Below, piece after piece: positions 35,217 to 44,630 of a stretch of 64,000 nt of DNA. The position numbers and the translations under genes were made by a program. Under the pieces are notes generated by a model. The model saw only the letters and a list, made by a program, of their open reading frames with translations, was not told the origin of the DNA and searched no databases. Position 1 is the first letter of the stretch; every line of letters begins with the position of its first letter. The stretch is from contig CAZQFS010000002.1 in assembly GCA_964592755.1 (NCBI GenBank), positions 3,442 through 67,441 of the forward strand, written 5' to 3'. The DNA comes from CAZQFS01 sp964592755 (GTDB taxonomy: Bacteria; Hydrothermota; Tepidihabitantia; Tepidihabitantales; Tepidihabitantaceae).

Positions 35217-36401
35217 CTGGACCTGTTTGACAAGTGCGGCCAGTTCGGTCAGATGCTTGCCGCTATCCAAAGTCAGGACCGGTTTTTCTATTCACGGGCA
35301 ATCTGTCCGGCCGCGTCTCCGGTGACGACGCTGGCCGGCAGGGAGCTCGTCAATCTCGGCTCGAACAACTACCTGGGTCTGACCGAGCATCCGCAGGTCA
35401 AGGCCGCGGCCTGCCGTGCGGTTGAGCAGTATGGTACCGGCTCAGCCGGCTCGCGGCTGCTGACCGGCACCACCCCGCTTCACCTGGAGATGGAACAGCA
35501 ACTGGCCCGGTTCAAGTCCGAGGAGTCGGCCGTGACGTTCTCGACCGGGTTCATGGCCTTGTCGGCCACGGTCAGCACCCTGGCGGGCGAGGGCGACTAC
35601 ATCTTCTCGGACGAGCTGAACCACGCTTCCATAATTGACGGCTGCCGCAGCGCCCGAGCCAGGACAGTGGTCTACCGTCATCGGGACCTGGCCGACCTGG
35701 AGGAGAAACTGCGCTGCGTCCCGTCGGACGCAGGCAAGTTGATTGTCACCGACGGCGTCTTTTCGATGGAGGGAGATGTCTGTGACCTGCCCGGCCTGCG
35801 GCGCCTGGCCGATGCCGGCAACGCGCGGCTGATGGTGGACGACGCTCACGCGACCGGCGTGCTGGGCAGGACCGGCCGCGGCACGGCCGAGCATTTCGGG
35901 CTTGAGGGCAGAGTCGATGTCGTGTCGGGGACGCTCTCCAAGTCCCTGGCCGCGGTCGGCGGCTTCACCGCCGCGAATCAGTCGGTTGCCGAGTTCCTGC
36001 GCTACAATGCCCGTCAGTCGGTCTTCTCGGCCAGTCTGCCGCCGTCAGTCGCGGCCACGGTCCTTGCCGCCCTCAAGGTCATCGAAGCCGAGCCGGAACG
36101 GGTCGAAAGACTGAGGCACAACGCAAGCTCTGTTGCTGCGGCCCTGAAGGATGCCGGCTTCTCAGTCGCCTTTCACGGCACGCCGATTCTGCCGATTCTC
36201 ATCGGTGACGACGACACCGCGTACCGGTTTGCCGGCCGGCTGGAGCAGGAAGGTGTGTTTGTGAATCCGGTGGTATTCCCGGCCGTGCCCCGCGGCCGGG
36301 CGATAATCCGCATCAGCCTGATGGCGACCCATACCGAAGAACACCTCGGTCGTGCCCTTGCCAAGCTGACCCTGGTCGGCCGCGAGTTGAAGGTGGTGTG
36401 A
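35217..36401 (+). CDS. Alpha-oxoamine synthase, BioF-like, probable CTG start
   Basis: A PLP enzyme of the same family as Kbl. Motifs: LVNLGSNNYLGLTEHPQ, YGTGSAGSRLLTGTTPLHLE, ELNHASIIDGCRSA, MVDDAHATGVLG and the PLP Lys242 in SGTLSKSLAAVGG. The TGSAGSR-LLTG-T string matches 8-amino-7-oxononanoate synthase (pimeloyl thioester plus L-alanine) and serine palmitoyltransferase-like enzymes; no other bio gene is near. An acyl-CoA ligase follows directly, so condensing a fatty acyl-CoA with an amino acid is possible. No ATG, GTG or TTG lies between the promoter and the family N-terminus; CTG 35217 has GGAG 5 bases upstream and gives 394 residues, the family norm. Confidence 0.82.
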   Translation: MDLFDKCGQFGQMLAAIQSQDRFFYSRAICPAASPVTTLAGRELVNLGSNNYLGLTEHPQVKAAACRAVEQYGTGSAGSRLLTGTTPLHLEMEQQLARFKSEESAVTFSTGFMALSATVSTLAGEGDYIFSDELNHASIIDGCRSARARTVVYRHRDLADLEEKLRCVPSDAGKLIVTDGVFSMEGDVCDLPGLRRLADAGNARLMVDDAHATGVLGRTGRGTAEHFGLEGRVDVVSGTLSKSLAAVGGFTAANQSVAEFLRYNARQSVFSASLPPSVAATVLAALKVIEAEPERVERLRHNASSVAAALKDAGFSVAFHGTPILPILIGDDDTAYRFAGRLEQEGVFVNPVVFPAVPRGRAIIRISLMATHTEEHLGRALAKLTLVGRELKVV

Positions 36402-38219
36402 GTGAACCCGACCGCAGGCACTGACCAGCCCGATGCTATCTACGCGCGTTTCGCGGCCACGGCCCGGCGGTTTGCCGACCGCCCGGCCCTGCTCTACAAG
36501 CAGGACGGTGAGTATCGAACCATTACCTACGGCGAGACGTTGCAGGCCGTTGCTGAGACGGCTGCCGGTCTGGCGAGCCGCGACGTGAAGCCCGGAGACC
36601 GGGTCGCCATCTACTCCTACAATCGGCCCGAATGGATTGTAACCGACCTGGCTGTTGCCCGGCTGGGTGCGGTGCTGGTCCCGGTCTATCATACTCTGCC
36701 TGAGGATTCGGTGCGCTACATCCTGAACGACGCCGAGGTCGGTCTCGTCATCGCGGAGACGCCGGAGCTTTTCGCGGTGGTCCGCCGAGTTGTGACCGAC
36801 CTGCCTTTGCTCAGGCACGTTGTAACCCTTTTCCCGGCACCGGATGCGGCCGACACCGGGGCGCGGGTGAAGCTTTGCGACTACGCAAGCCTGCGCCGAG
36901 AAGGAGCTGCGGCGCTCGCGCGTGCGCCGGCAGCCGCGCATCCGGCCCGGCCTGATGACCTGTTCACCCTCTGCTACACCTCGGGTACGACCGGTGAACC
37001 CAAAGGCGCAATGCTGACCCACCGCAACATCCTGTCCAATGTCACGACCGCGATTCGGTTGTTCAGCATCAATGAGCATGACGTGCTCGTCTCGTTTCTG
37101 CCGCTCTGTCACATGTTCGAGCGGACCTGCGGCCACTACTCGGTGCTGCTGGCCGGCGGCGCGGTCGCCTATGCCGAGTCGGTCCAGACCGTGGCCCAAG
37201 ACGTGCAGAAGGTGAGGCCGACAATCATGATTGTCGTGCCGCGTGTCCTCGAAAAGGTCTACGCCACGGTCCAGGAGCGGGTGCTGGCCGGGCCCTGGCA
37301 CAAGCGAATGCTCATGATTGAGACGCTGCGAACCTACAGCCAGTATGCGAGGCGCAAGGCGGCCCGGCGGTCAATCGGGCTCGGACTGGCGCTCAGGCAC
37401 TGGCTCCTGGGCAGGCTTGTGGTGAGCAAGCTCGTGAAACTGGGTGGGGGCAGGCTGCGGCTGCTGGTTTCGGGCAGCGCTCCGCTGGAACGGAGGCTGG
37501 CCCGTACCATCCGCAATCTGGGGTTCAACCTGCTCGAAGGCTATGGCCTGACCGAGACTTCACCGGTGGCCTGCGCTCAGGTTCCGGGTGAGGAAGTGGT
37601 CGGCACGGTCGGCAAGCCGTTTGACGGCGTGGATGTCAGAATCGGGGCGAACGACGAGATTCTGATTCGCGGGCCGAATGTCATGAAGGGCTACTTCAAG
37701 AAGCCTGAGGAGACGGCACGGGCGATTGACCGCGACGGCTGGTTCCACACCGGAGACCAGGGCCGGTTCGACGAAAAGGGCAACCTGGTCATCACCGGTC
37801 GCCTGAAGGAGATAATCGTCACCTCGTACGGCAAGAACCTGGCACCAGTGCCGATTGAACTGGCCATCGCGGGCTCGAAGTATGTGGAGCAGGCGGTGGT
37901 GCATGGCGACCGCCGGCCCTATCTGGTCGCACTGGTGGTGCCGGCCCGGCTCGCGCTCGAGGCCTATGCCCGTGCCGAGGGCATCGAGTTCAAGGAGTTC
38001 TGCGAGCTGCTCGACCACCCTCGAATCCTCGAACTCTATCGGGACGAAATCAGTCGGGCCCTGACCGGATTCGCCCAGTACGAGCAGGTGAGGAAGTTCC
38101 GACTCATCCCCGAGCCGTTCACGGTTGAGAACGGGCTTCTTACCCCTTCCCTCAAAGTGCGCCGGCCCAATGTCGTTGCCGCGTACCAGGAAGAACTGGA
38201 CAAGCTCTATGGTTCATAG
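36402..38219 (+). CDS. Long-chain acyl-CoA synthetase (AMP-forming)
   Basis: 605 residues from a GTG that abuts the BioF-like stop. The AMP-binding core is complete: P-loop CYTSGTTGEPKGAMLTHRN (from 191), VLVSFLPLCHMFER, GYGLTETSPV, GWFHTGDQGRFDEKGNLVITGRLKEIIVTSYGKNLAPVPIE. This matches FadD15/AcsL-type long-chain ligases (FAA1 group), which activate fatty acids as acyl-CoA at the inner membrane face. Placement after the BioF-like enzyme suggests supply of its acyl-CoA substrate for a sphingoid-like or biotin-precursor product; that link is inference. Confidence 0.9.
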   Translation: MNPTAGTDQPDAIYARFAATARRFADRPALLYKQDGEYRTITYGETLQAVAETAAGLASRDVKPGDRVAIYSYNRPEWIVTDLAVARLGAVLVPVYHTLPEDSVRYILNDAEVGLVIAETPELFAVVRRVVTDLPLLRHVVTLFPAPDAADTGARVKLCDYASLRREGAAALARAPAAAHPARPDDLFTLCYTSGTTGEPKGAMLTHRNILSNVTTAIRLFSINEHDVLVSFLPLCHMFERTCGHYSVLLAGGAVAYAESVQTVAQDVQKVRPTIMIVVPRVLEKVYATVQERVLAGPWHKRMLMIETLRTYSQYARRKAARRSIGLGLALRHWLLGRLVVSKLVKLGGGRLRLLVSGSAPLERRLARTIRNLGFNLLEGYGLTETSPVACAQVPGEEVVGTVGKPFDGVDVRIGANDEILIRGPNVMKGYFKKPEETARAIDRDGWFHTGDQGRFDEKGNLVITGRLKEIIVTSYGKNLAPVPIELAIAGSKYVEQAVVHGDRRPYLVALVVPARLALEAYARAEGIEFKEFCELLDHPRILELYRDEISRALTGFAQYEQVRKFRLIPEPFTVENGLLTPSLKVRRPNVVAAYQEELDKLYGS

Positions 38220-38240
38220 CCACGAACCCGGAGGCGGGGC

Positions 38241-38954
38241 CTGATTGCCTTGATGCTCCTGGCTATTGCGGCCACACCGGCAGACTCGGCGTGCGAGAAG
38301 GCCGCGTACATGCTTTTCAACCGCCACCTGAACCCGACCTGGCTCGACTCTGCGTACGACCTGTTGTCCCAGGTCCGGGCGGCTGAGCCGAGGCACGAAA
38401 GGTGTCTTTACCTCTGGTCGCGAATCCACACCCAGAAAGGCGACAACGCCCTTACTGACAAGGACAAGCTGCGGTTCTACTCCCGGGCCAAGGCCATTGC
38501 CGAGACCCTGATTCAGGTCAATGAACAGAACCCGGATGGGCACATCTGGTGGGGCGTTGCTCAGGGCCGCATCGGCCAGACCAGAGGCGTGCTCAACTCG
38601 CTCTTCATGGTCTCGGGACTGAAGCGGGCCTTCAACCGCACCCTGGAGCTCGACTCAGGCTACGCGACAGCCTGGGATGCGCTCGGCGTGCTCTATCACG
38701 AGCTGCCCGGGTTTGCCGGCGGCAGCCTGGCCAGGTCTGAGCAGTATCTGAAGCGAGGCGTTGCGCTTGACCCCAACTATGCGCTTATCCGGCTCGATCT
38801 GGCCAGGGTCTACATCAGGCAGAAGCGTTGGGCAGAAGCCCGGGCCGAGCTGGAGCGGCTGCTTGCGATTGAGCACCCGACCTATCCGGCCGACTTCTGC
38901 AACGACGACCGGCCTGAGGCGCTGGAGCTGCTCAGGCAGATAGACGGCAGGTAG
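38241..38954 (+). CDS. Exported TPR protein, probable CTG start
   Basis: About 237 residues. The signal peptide is short (IALMLLAIAATPADSA). The mature part is helical with TPR features: ERCLYLWSRIHTQKGDNALT, HIWWGVAQGRIGQTRGVLNS, YATAWDALGVLYHELPGFAG, ALDPNYALIRLDLARVYIRQ. It resembles bacterial TRAP-T-associated or DUF-type TPR proteins (regulator of microtubule-like). Start choice: GGAGG (38230-38234) is 6 bases before CTG 38241, but 15 and 18 bases before TTG 38250 and ATG 38253; CTG is favoured by spacing alone. It follows the acyl-CoA ligase after 21 bases. Confidence 0.68.
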   Translation: MIALMLLAIAATPADSACEKAAYMLFNRHLNPTWLDSAYDLLSQVRAAEPRHERCLYLWSRIHTQKGDNALTDKDKLRFYSRAKAIAETLIQVNEQNPDGHIWWGVAQGRIGQTRGVLNSLFMVSGLKRAFNRTLELDSGYATAWDALGVLYHELPGFAGGSLARSEQYLKRGVALDPNYALIRLDLARVYIRQKRWAEARAELERLLAIEHPTYPADFCNDDRPEALELLRQIDGR

Positions 38955-39129
38955 AGGCCGGTGGCTGGCGCTTCTTCGGTGTGATACCGAGGTCGCGAGC
39001 CTGGTAGCACGGAACGCCACAGCAGCGGGCGAAGTCACAGCAACTTATTGCTTTAGAACAAGTTAGCCTATACGGACGAGTAACGCCTGGACTGGCAATG
39101 AGTTGGCTGAAAATCCTGACCCCCCGGCT
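38955..39129. other. Intergenic stretch without a visible gene
   Basis: Together with repeat copy 2 this makes a 566-base interval between the TPR protein and the beta-helix gene. I see no coding frame, RNA gene or clear terminator in these 175 bases. Confidence 0.5.
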
Positions 39130-39480
39130 GCCGGGAGGCCGTCCCGGGGACGGCCTCACAAGACGCAATTGAAGGCGTGATTATCTGCGCAGTTGTCGCC
39201 CCACTGCTTCAGGTGATGCTGCGCGCGTCTGTCCGGGCGCGTTCCTGAGCAGTGCTCTGTGCGACTGCTCAAGCGCAAGTTCCTCCAGGTCCTGCGGCAA
39301 TCGTCGGCGCACTTCAGCCAGCGGTTCACTGTGCGTTTCAGTTGGCGGTTGTTTCGGCATTGGTTACAGCTTTGGCCTGGGCTTTGTGCGCGGCAATGGC
39401 CAGGCGGGTTTGCTGGTTCTGAACCTGCGGGACTGCGGTTGCGCCTTTCGGCACGGTGCGGCGGGCTTTCGGCTATGGAC
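39130..39480 (-). repeat. Dispersed intergenic repeat, copy 2 (diverged)
   Basis: On the minus strand it ends in GGACGGCCTCCCGGCAG (near 39130-39150), the same end as copies 1 and 3. Before it come the same kinds of short motifs (GAGCAGTCGC, CACTGCTCAGG, GACAACTGCGC). The terminal part contains a stem AGGCCGTCCC/GGGACGGCCT. Overall similarity to the other two is lower, so the left and right limits are approximate. Confidence 0.55.
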
Positions 39481-39503
39481 AAGGCGACATGAGGGGCTAG
39501 AAT
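39476..39503 (+). promoter_or_regulatory. Promoter of the beta-helix gene
   Basis: TGGACA (39476-39481), 16-base spacer, TAGAAT (39498-39503); GTG start 17 bases past the -10 box. Confidence 0.5.
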
Positions 39504-39520
39504 GTTACCTGAGAACCGCG

Positions 39521-41047
39521 GTGCATAAGCAGCATCTCTTTTCCGCTGTTGCGCTGCTGGTCGCCGGCGTCGCGCGGGCGGACACGACCGAGGTATCGGG
39601 CGCAGTGTCGGGCGTGTGGACGCGGGCGGGCAGCCCATATGCGGTGGTCGGCGAAGTGACGGTTCCGGCCGGAGAGACGCTGGTCATAGCGCCGGGCGTC
39701 GAAGTCAGGTTCCGGGGCCGGTATCACTTCTTCGTCAACGGCCTCCTGAAGTCGGTCGGGACCGAAACCGATTCCATCGTATTCACCCGGGACCGGCCGA
39801 TTGAGGAGCACAAGTGGATGGGCCTGAGGTTCGACCGATGCTCGCCCGGGTGCAGCCTGGCCTGGTGCCGGGTCGAGTACGTGAAGAACGACGGGCCATA
39901 TCCGGACGTGCGCGGCGGCGCGGTCTACGTTGAGGCATGCTCGCCGACGATATCACATTGCGCCCTCTGCCACAACTACTCGCACAATGCTAATGCCAAC
40001 GGCGGCGGCGGAGGCGTATTCGTCGTGTACGGCGGGCCGGTGGTCGAGTACTGCCATATCTTCGACAACTACGTGGACTCGGGCGGCGGGCTCTGCACGC
40101 TTGAAGATTGCACGGCCATCTTCCGCAACAACCTCGTCGAGAACAACACCGCGACCTACTGCGGCGGCGGGATGTACCTGGGCGTTCGTTCCGGCCCGAC
40201 TGCGACCGGCAACGTCATCCGGCACAACCATGCCGGCGGCTGGGGCGGCGGCGGCATCACGCTCTGGAACTGGTATGCTATCGGCCCGGTTTCCAAGACC
40301 GTCACCAACAACCTCATCTATGCCAACTCGGCCGCGGACGCGGGCGGCGGCATCTACACTCGATATGACCTGTCCTACATCTACAACAACACGATTGTCG
40401 GCAACTCGGCCGGCCGCGGTGGCGGCATTTACGTACTGAACGAAGGCCAGTACCTGCCTGACGTGCGCAACGCCATCATCTGGGGCAACGCGGCAGGCAA
40501 TGGGCCATCGGTATTCCTCGACAATGCGAACAACTCTCAAATCAATCTGAACTGGAGTGACGTTGAGGGCGGGTGGCAGGGTCAGGGCAACTTCGACTCC
40601 ATTCCCAACTTCACGGACACGGTCTGGTTTCGGCTTGCGCCTCCTTCGCGCTGCATAGACGCAGGCACAAGCACCGGCACGCCCGAGTTCGACTTCGAAG
40701 GCGACGCGCGGTACGACGACCCCGGCTCACCCAACCGCGGCTCGGGCAGCATGGCGTACTACGACGTGGGGTGGGACGAGTTCGTCGGCACAGGGGTCGA
40801 GGAAAGAAAGAAGAGAGAAGTGAGAAGAGAGAGAGCCGGGACGACCATCGTCCGCGACATGCTCGTCCTCCCTGTTTCTCAACCCTCTACGTACCATTCT
40901 CTATTTGATCCGGCGGGCCGTGTGGTCATGTCGCTCTCACCCGGGGCCAACGATGTGAGCCGTCTCGCGCCGGGGGTGTACTTCGTCCGAGCTGCCAGCC
41001 GCGGGGTGTCGGCCCAAGGGTGTTACAAGGTCGTGCTTCAGCGGTAG
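39521..41047 (+). CDS. Secreted right-handed beta-helix protein with short sorting tail
   Basis: 508 residues from GTG 39521, chosen because the promoter lies just upstream. Signal peptide FSAVALLVAGVARA. Residues about 50-400 are parallel beta-helix rungs (NGLLKSVGTETDSIVFTRDR, GGAVYVEACSPTISHC, NNLVENNTATYCGGGMYLGV, NNTIVGNSAGRGGGIYV) rich in Asn ladders and Gly, as in polysaccharide lyases and adhesins; no lyase catalytic triad can be assigned. After a Glu/Arg/Lys-rich linker the end is LFDPAGRVVMSLSPGANDVS and RLAPGVYFVRA, the short tail shared by the genes downstream. It heads the secreted cluster 39.5-50.8 kb. Confidence 0.8.
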   Translation: MHKQHLFSAVALLVAGVARADTTEVSGAVSGVWTRAGSPYAVVGEVTVPAGETLVIAPGVEVRFRGRYHFFVNGLLKSVGTETDSIVFTRDRPIEEHKWMGLRFDRCSPGCSLAWCRVEYVKNDGPYPDVRGGAVYVEACSPTISHCALCHNYSHNANANGGGGGVFVVYGGPVVEYCHIFDNYVDSGGGLCTLEDCTAIFRNNLVENNTATYCGGGMYLGVRSGPTATGNVIRHNHAGGWGGGGITLWNWYAIGPVSKTVTNNLIYANSAADAGGGIYTRYDLSYIYNNTIVGNSAGRGGGIYVLNEGQYLPDVRNAIIWGNAAGNGPSVFLDNANNSQINLNWSDVEGGWQGQGNFDSIPNFTDTVWFRLAPPSRCIDAGTSTGTPEFDFEGDARYDDPGSPNRGSGSMAYYDVGWDEFVGTGVEERKKREVRRERAGTTIVRDMLVLPVSQPSTYHSLFDPAGRVVMSLSPGANDVSRLAPGVYFVRAASRGVSAQGCYKVVLQR

Positions 41048-41053
41048 GCGGTC

Positions 41054-44000
41054 GTGACTACGCTCATACTCCTGATACTCGGGTCGGCAACCATGACCGG
41101 CGTCCACCAGCGCGACGCCTGGCAGCATCGTCTTGACACGCCGAACCCGGGCCGGTCCGGCTGGACCGCAATGCCGCTCGTTCCGCGCACCGATTCGACG
41201 CTGACCCGCTCCGTCTACGGCTACTCGCCCTACTGGGTCGACCAACGCTGGCTCCACTATGACCTGCTTACGCACATCGGCCTGTTCGACGTGACGCTCA
41301 ACCCTGATGGCTCTATCTCCAACCTCAGCAACTTCCCGCACCACTGGGCTGCGGTCATCGACCGCGCCCACCGTAACGGGGTCAGGGTCGAGATGGTGGC
41401 GACCTGCTTCGACTGGGCCAATATCCACGGCGCCATCCGCGCCCCCGCGTCGATTTCCAACCTCATCGCGCTCGCGGAATCGTCCGGAGTCGACGGCATC
41501 AACCTCGATTTCGAGGGGCTGTGGTACGGCGACCGCGACACGTTCACGCTCTTTGTACAAAGGATGTCGGCCGCGTGCCGCGCTGCCGGGCTGGACCTGA
41601 CCCTCGCCACCCCGCCGCTGAACCAGGAGAATGCTTACGACCTGGCCGCGCTGGCCGACACCACCGACGGCTTGTTCCTGATGGGCTACGACTTTCACTG
41701 GCGGGGTGCGCCGGAAGCCGGGCCGGTCGCCCCGCTCTCGGGCTGGCCCTTTTACGGCAACCTGCAGATGGCCATCAACCACTATCTGGGGCGGATTGGC
41801 CACATGCGCGACGTCTGGTTCGGCATGCCCTACTACGGCTACCAGTGGCCGACCTACGCCGACACGGTGCGTTCGCGCACGACCGGGCTCGGCGAGGCGG
41901 TGTACTTTCGCGACGCGCCCGGTGCTGCCCGGACGCACGGTTACCGCTGGAATGCCGAAGGCCAGTCACCGTGGTACGCATTCAACAGCGGCGGCTGGTA
42001 CCAGTGCTGGTTCGACGACGACACCAGCCTGCTGCTCAGGTACCGCGAGGTGCACGAACACGACATGCTCGGTACCGGCATGTGGGCGCTGGGTTACGAT
42101 GGGTCGCGCACCGAGCTCTGGGCTGCTTTGCGCGAGAGCTTCAACCGGCCGCGTGCCGCGTTCACCAACGGCGACTGCGAGACGTGGCGGTTCGACACGC
42201 TGCCGGTGCCGAGTGACACGTCGGCCAATCCGGTCGGCTGGTACGAAGGCAGGAAGGCGAAGTACCGTCGCGAAGCCGGGCTGGTCCGTTCCGGCGCAAG
42301 TGCCATCAGGCACATCCCGGACTCACTCGGCTACGCGTGGCCGGTCGAGTCGAAGTTGTTCCAGGACGTGACCGTCCTGCCGGGTGCAAGCTACGAATTC
42401 TCGGGCTGGTCGTACAAGAACGACGGCCGTGGCAACCGGACAAAGCTGCTGCTCCAGTGGCACGACTCCACGTACAACGTCGTCGGCAGCGCCGCGTCGG
42501 TCGTGCTGACCGCGGACAGCGCCGGCTGGCGATACCTGACCACTGGCAGCGTGCCCGTGCCCAACGGCACAAGATTCGCCCGGCTCTGTCTGTGGATGGA
42601 AGGCCGGGGCGGGTTCGACTTCTGGGACGACGTCGCTTTCAGCAGGACCGTGGTGCACGACGTCGGTGTGCTGAGCATTGTTGCGCCTGCCGGCGCGGTC
42701 GACTCGGGAAGCTCAATCTTTCCGGCATGCACGGTCGGCAACTTCGGTGCGAGCCCAGAGTCGTACCGCGTGCGCATGCGCATCGGGACGTTGTACGACG
42801 ACACCGCGCTCGTAACGGCCCAGGCGCCGGGGACGCGGTCTCATCTGACTTTCCCGAGCTGGCAGGTACGTGCGGCGCCCGGCAACTATGCGGTGACGTG
42901 CTCGACCGAGCTGGCCGGCGACGAAGTCCAGACCAACAACCGGCTGACCGACTCGGTGACCGTGCGGCGGCCGCCGATTCACGACGTCAGCGCCATTCGC
43001 ATCATCACGCCGCCGGGCACGGTCGATTCAGGCAGCTTCGTCAGGCCGCAGGCAAAGGTCAGTAACCTGGGCGGCGTGGCGGAGAGCTTCTCAATCCGTT
43101 TCCGCATAGGCAGCTCGTACTCGCAGGATGCCGCGTTGTCCGGTCTGGCCGCAGGCGATTCGGCGACCGTCTCATTTCCGATCTGGATTGCGGCCATCGG
43201 CGACTTCGTAGTCAGTTGCTCGACCATGCTCGCGGCCGATGGAAGCCCGGCCAATGACCGCTGCACGAGTTCGGTCCGGGTCGTGTCCGGCGGAGGCGGC
43301 ATCCGGGGGTGGACCGAACGCGCGGCGATGCCGTTGCTACCGTCCGGCCGGACCCTCAAAGACGGTGCCTGGCTGACGTTCGACGCCGGCTCGGGCCTGG
43401 TCTACGCGGCCAAGGGCTACAAGACCGGCGACTTCTACTCCTACGACCCGGCGCAGGACACGTGGCGGCAACTGGCGTTCATGCCGGCCGGGACTGAGAA
43501 CAGACCGCCCTATAAGGGCGCCGTGGGCTGTACCGACGGCTCCGGTACTGTCTATGCCACCAAGGGCAACAACACGCCGGGCTTCTACGGCTACACGGCC
43601 GCGACCGACTCCTGGAAGCAGCTCGCCGACGTGCCCCTCGGTACCTCGAACAAGAAGGTGAAAGGCGGGGCCGACGCCGTCTACTTCGGCGGGCACGTCT
43701 ACCTGCTCAAGGGCTACAAGAACGAGTTCTGGCGCTACAACACGGCGACCGACACATGGACACCGCTGCCCGACGCCCCGGCCGGCACCAACCCGAAATA
43801 CAACACGGGTTCTTTCCTCGTGTACGACGGCAACCAGACCATCTACTGCCACAAGTCCAAGTACCACGAACTGTGGCGCTACGACCTGGCCCGGGACACG
43901 TGGTATCCGACACCCCTCACGCCAATGCCGTTGCTCTCCGCCTCGGGCAGGAGACGCAAATCCAAGGACGGCGGCTGCGCCGCCTGGCTCGGCGACGGCT

Positions 44001-44530
44001 TCTATGCCTTCAAGGGCGCCAATACGCAGGAATTCTGGAAGTACTGGCCACAGGGCGACTCCTGGGACGAGCAGGAGACGCTGCCGTCGGTCGGCAGCTC
44101 GGCCAGGAAGAAACGGGTCAAGAACGGCGCTGACCTGGTCCGCATCGACCCGGCGACCATCCTCGCGCTCAAAGGCGGCCGGGTCAATGAACTGTGGCGC
44201 TACACCCCGTCGCTCGTCGCTACCCGCTCGACGCCGCAGGTCGTTGACGGCGTCCTGTCCAGGCTCACGCGTGCGACCGGTGCGATTCGTATCTACCCAA
44301 ACCCGCTGGGTCAGCATGGCGTGCTGAGCTACTCGCTGCCGCGGCCTGCTCTCCTGCAAGTGCGCCTGTACAACGCAGCGGGCCGGGCAATCAGGGCTTT
44401 GGTGCCCGCCGCGGTCGCACAGGGCAGCGGCACTATCCCCCTCAGCGCACAAGCCCTGGCACCTGGCGTCTACTTTGTCCGCGTGACCGCCGGCGGAGAG
44501 CAAGCAAGCGTCAAGCTGGTCGTCGAGTAG
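41054..44530 (+). CDS. GH18-like hydrolase with CARDB, Kelch and sorting domains
   Basis: 1158 residues. Weak signal peptide (TTLILLILGSATMTG). Residues 53-375 form a GH18 barrel of YaaH/SleL type: SVYGYSPYWVDQRW, catalytic GVDGINLDFEG (Glu154), LTLATPPLNQENAYDLAAL, MGYDFHWRG, GMPYYGYQWPTY and GTGMWALGYDG. GH18 members cut chitin or peptidoglycan glycans. Residues about 380-530 are a carbohydrate-binding-like jelly roll; about 535-745 two CARDB domains (VHDVGVLSIVAPAG, IHDVSAIRIITPPG); about 755-1065 Kelch-like repeats with a repeated K-G-Y/N-K/N pattern; then a FlgD-like tail (GVYFVRVTAGGEQASVKLVV). Bases 41205-42606 are identical to the gene at 45195. Confidence 0.82.
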   Translation: MTTLILLILGSATMTGVHQRDAWQHRLDTPNPGRSGWTAMPLVPRTDSTLTRSVYGYSPYWVDQRWLHYDLLTHIGLFDVTLNPDGSISNLSNFPHHWAAVIDRAHRNGVRVEMVATCFDWANIHGAIRAPASISNLIALAESSGVDGINLDFEGLWYGDRDTFTLFVQRMSAACRAAGLDLTLATPPLNQENAYDLAALADTTDGLFLMGYDFHWRGAPEAGPVAPLSGWPFYGNLQMAINHYLGRIGHMRDVWFGMPYYGYQWPTYADTVRSRTTGLGEAVYFRDAPGAARTHGYRWNAEGQSPWYAFNSGGWYQCWFDDDTSLLLRYREVHEHDMLGTGMWALGYDGSRTELWAALRESFNRPRAAFTNGDCETWRFDTLPVPSDTSANPVGWYEGRKAKYRREAGLVRSGASAIRHIPDSLGYAWPVESKLFQDVTVLPGASYEFSGWSYKNDGRGNRTKLLLQWHDSTYNVVGSAASVVLTADSAGWRYLTTGSVPVPNGTRFARLCLWMEGRGGFDFWDDVAFSRTVVHDVGVLSIVAPAGAVDSGSSIFPACTVGNFGASPESYRVRMRIGTLYDDTALVTAQAPGTRSHLTFPSWQVRAAPGNYAVTCSTELAGDEVQTNNRLTDSVTVRRPPIHDVSAIRIITPPGTVDSGSFVRPQAKVSNLGGVAESFSIRFRIGSSYSQDAALSGLAAGDSATVSFPIWIAAIGDFVVSCSTMLAADGSPANDRCTSSVRVVSGGGGIRGWTERAAMPLLPSGRTLKDGAWLTFDAGSGLVYAAKGYKTGDFYSYDPAQDTWRQLAFMPAGTENRPPYKGAVGCTDGSGTVYATKGNNTPGFYGYTAATDSWKQLADVPLGTSNKKVKGGADAVYFGGHVYLLKGYKNEFWRYNTATDTWTPLPDAPAGTNPKYNTGSFLVYDGNQTIYCHKSKYHELWRYDLARDTWYPTPLTPMPLLSASGRRRKSKDGGCAAWLGDGFYAFKGANTQEFWKYWPQGDSWDEQETLPSVGSSARKKRVKNGADLVRIDPATILALKGGRVNELWRYTPSLVATRSTPQVVDGVLSRLTRATGAIRIYPNPLGQHGVLSYSLPRPALLQVRLYNAAGRAIRALVPAAVAQGSGTIPLSAQALAPGVYFVRVTAGGEQASVKLVVE
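41205..42606 (+). repeat. Exact 1402-bp repeat, copy A
   Basis: Base for base the same as 45358-46759 (offset 4153), as read from both copies and from identical translations in all frames. It covers the GH18 barrel and most of the jelly roll. Flanking codons on both sides are similar but not identical. Confidence 0.95.
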
Positions 44531-44630
44531 CCCAAGCCGCGCCGGGCGTTGCCGGCGCTGTCGTCGCAGGGTGAGAATGTCACGGGTGGGGTCATCGTTT
44601 GACGGTCGTCTTTGCGCGTCAGGTGTGAGT

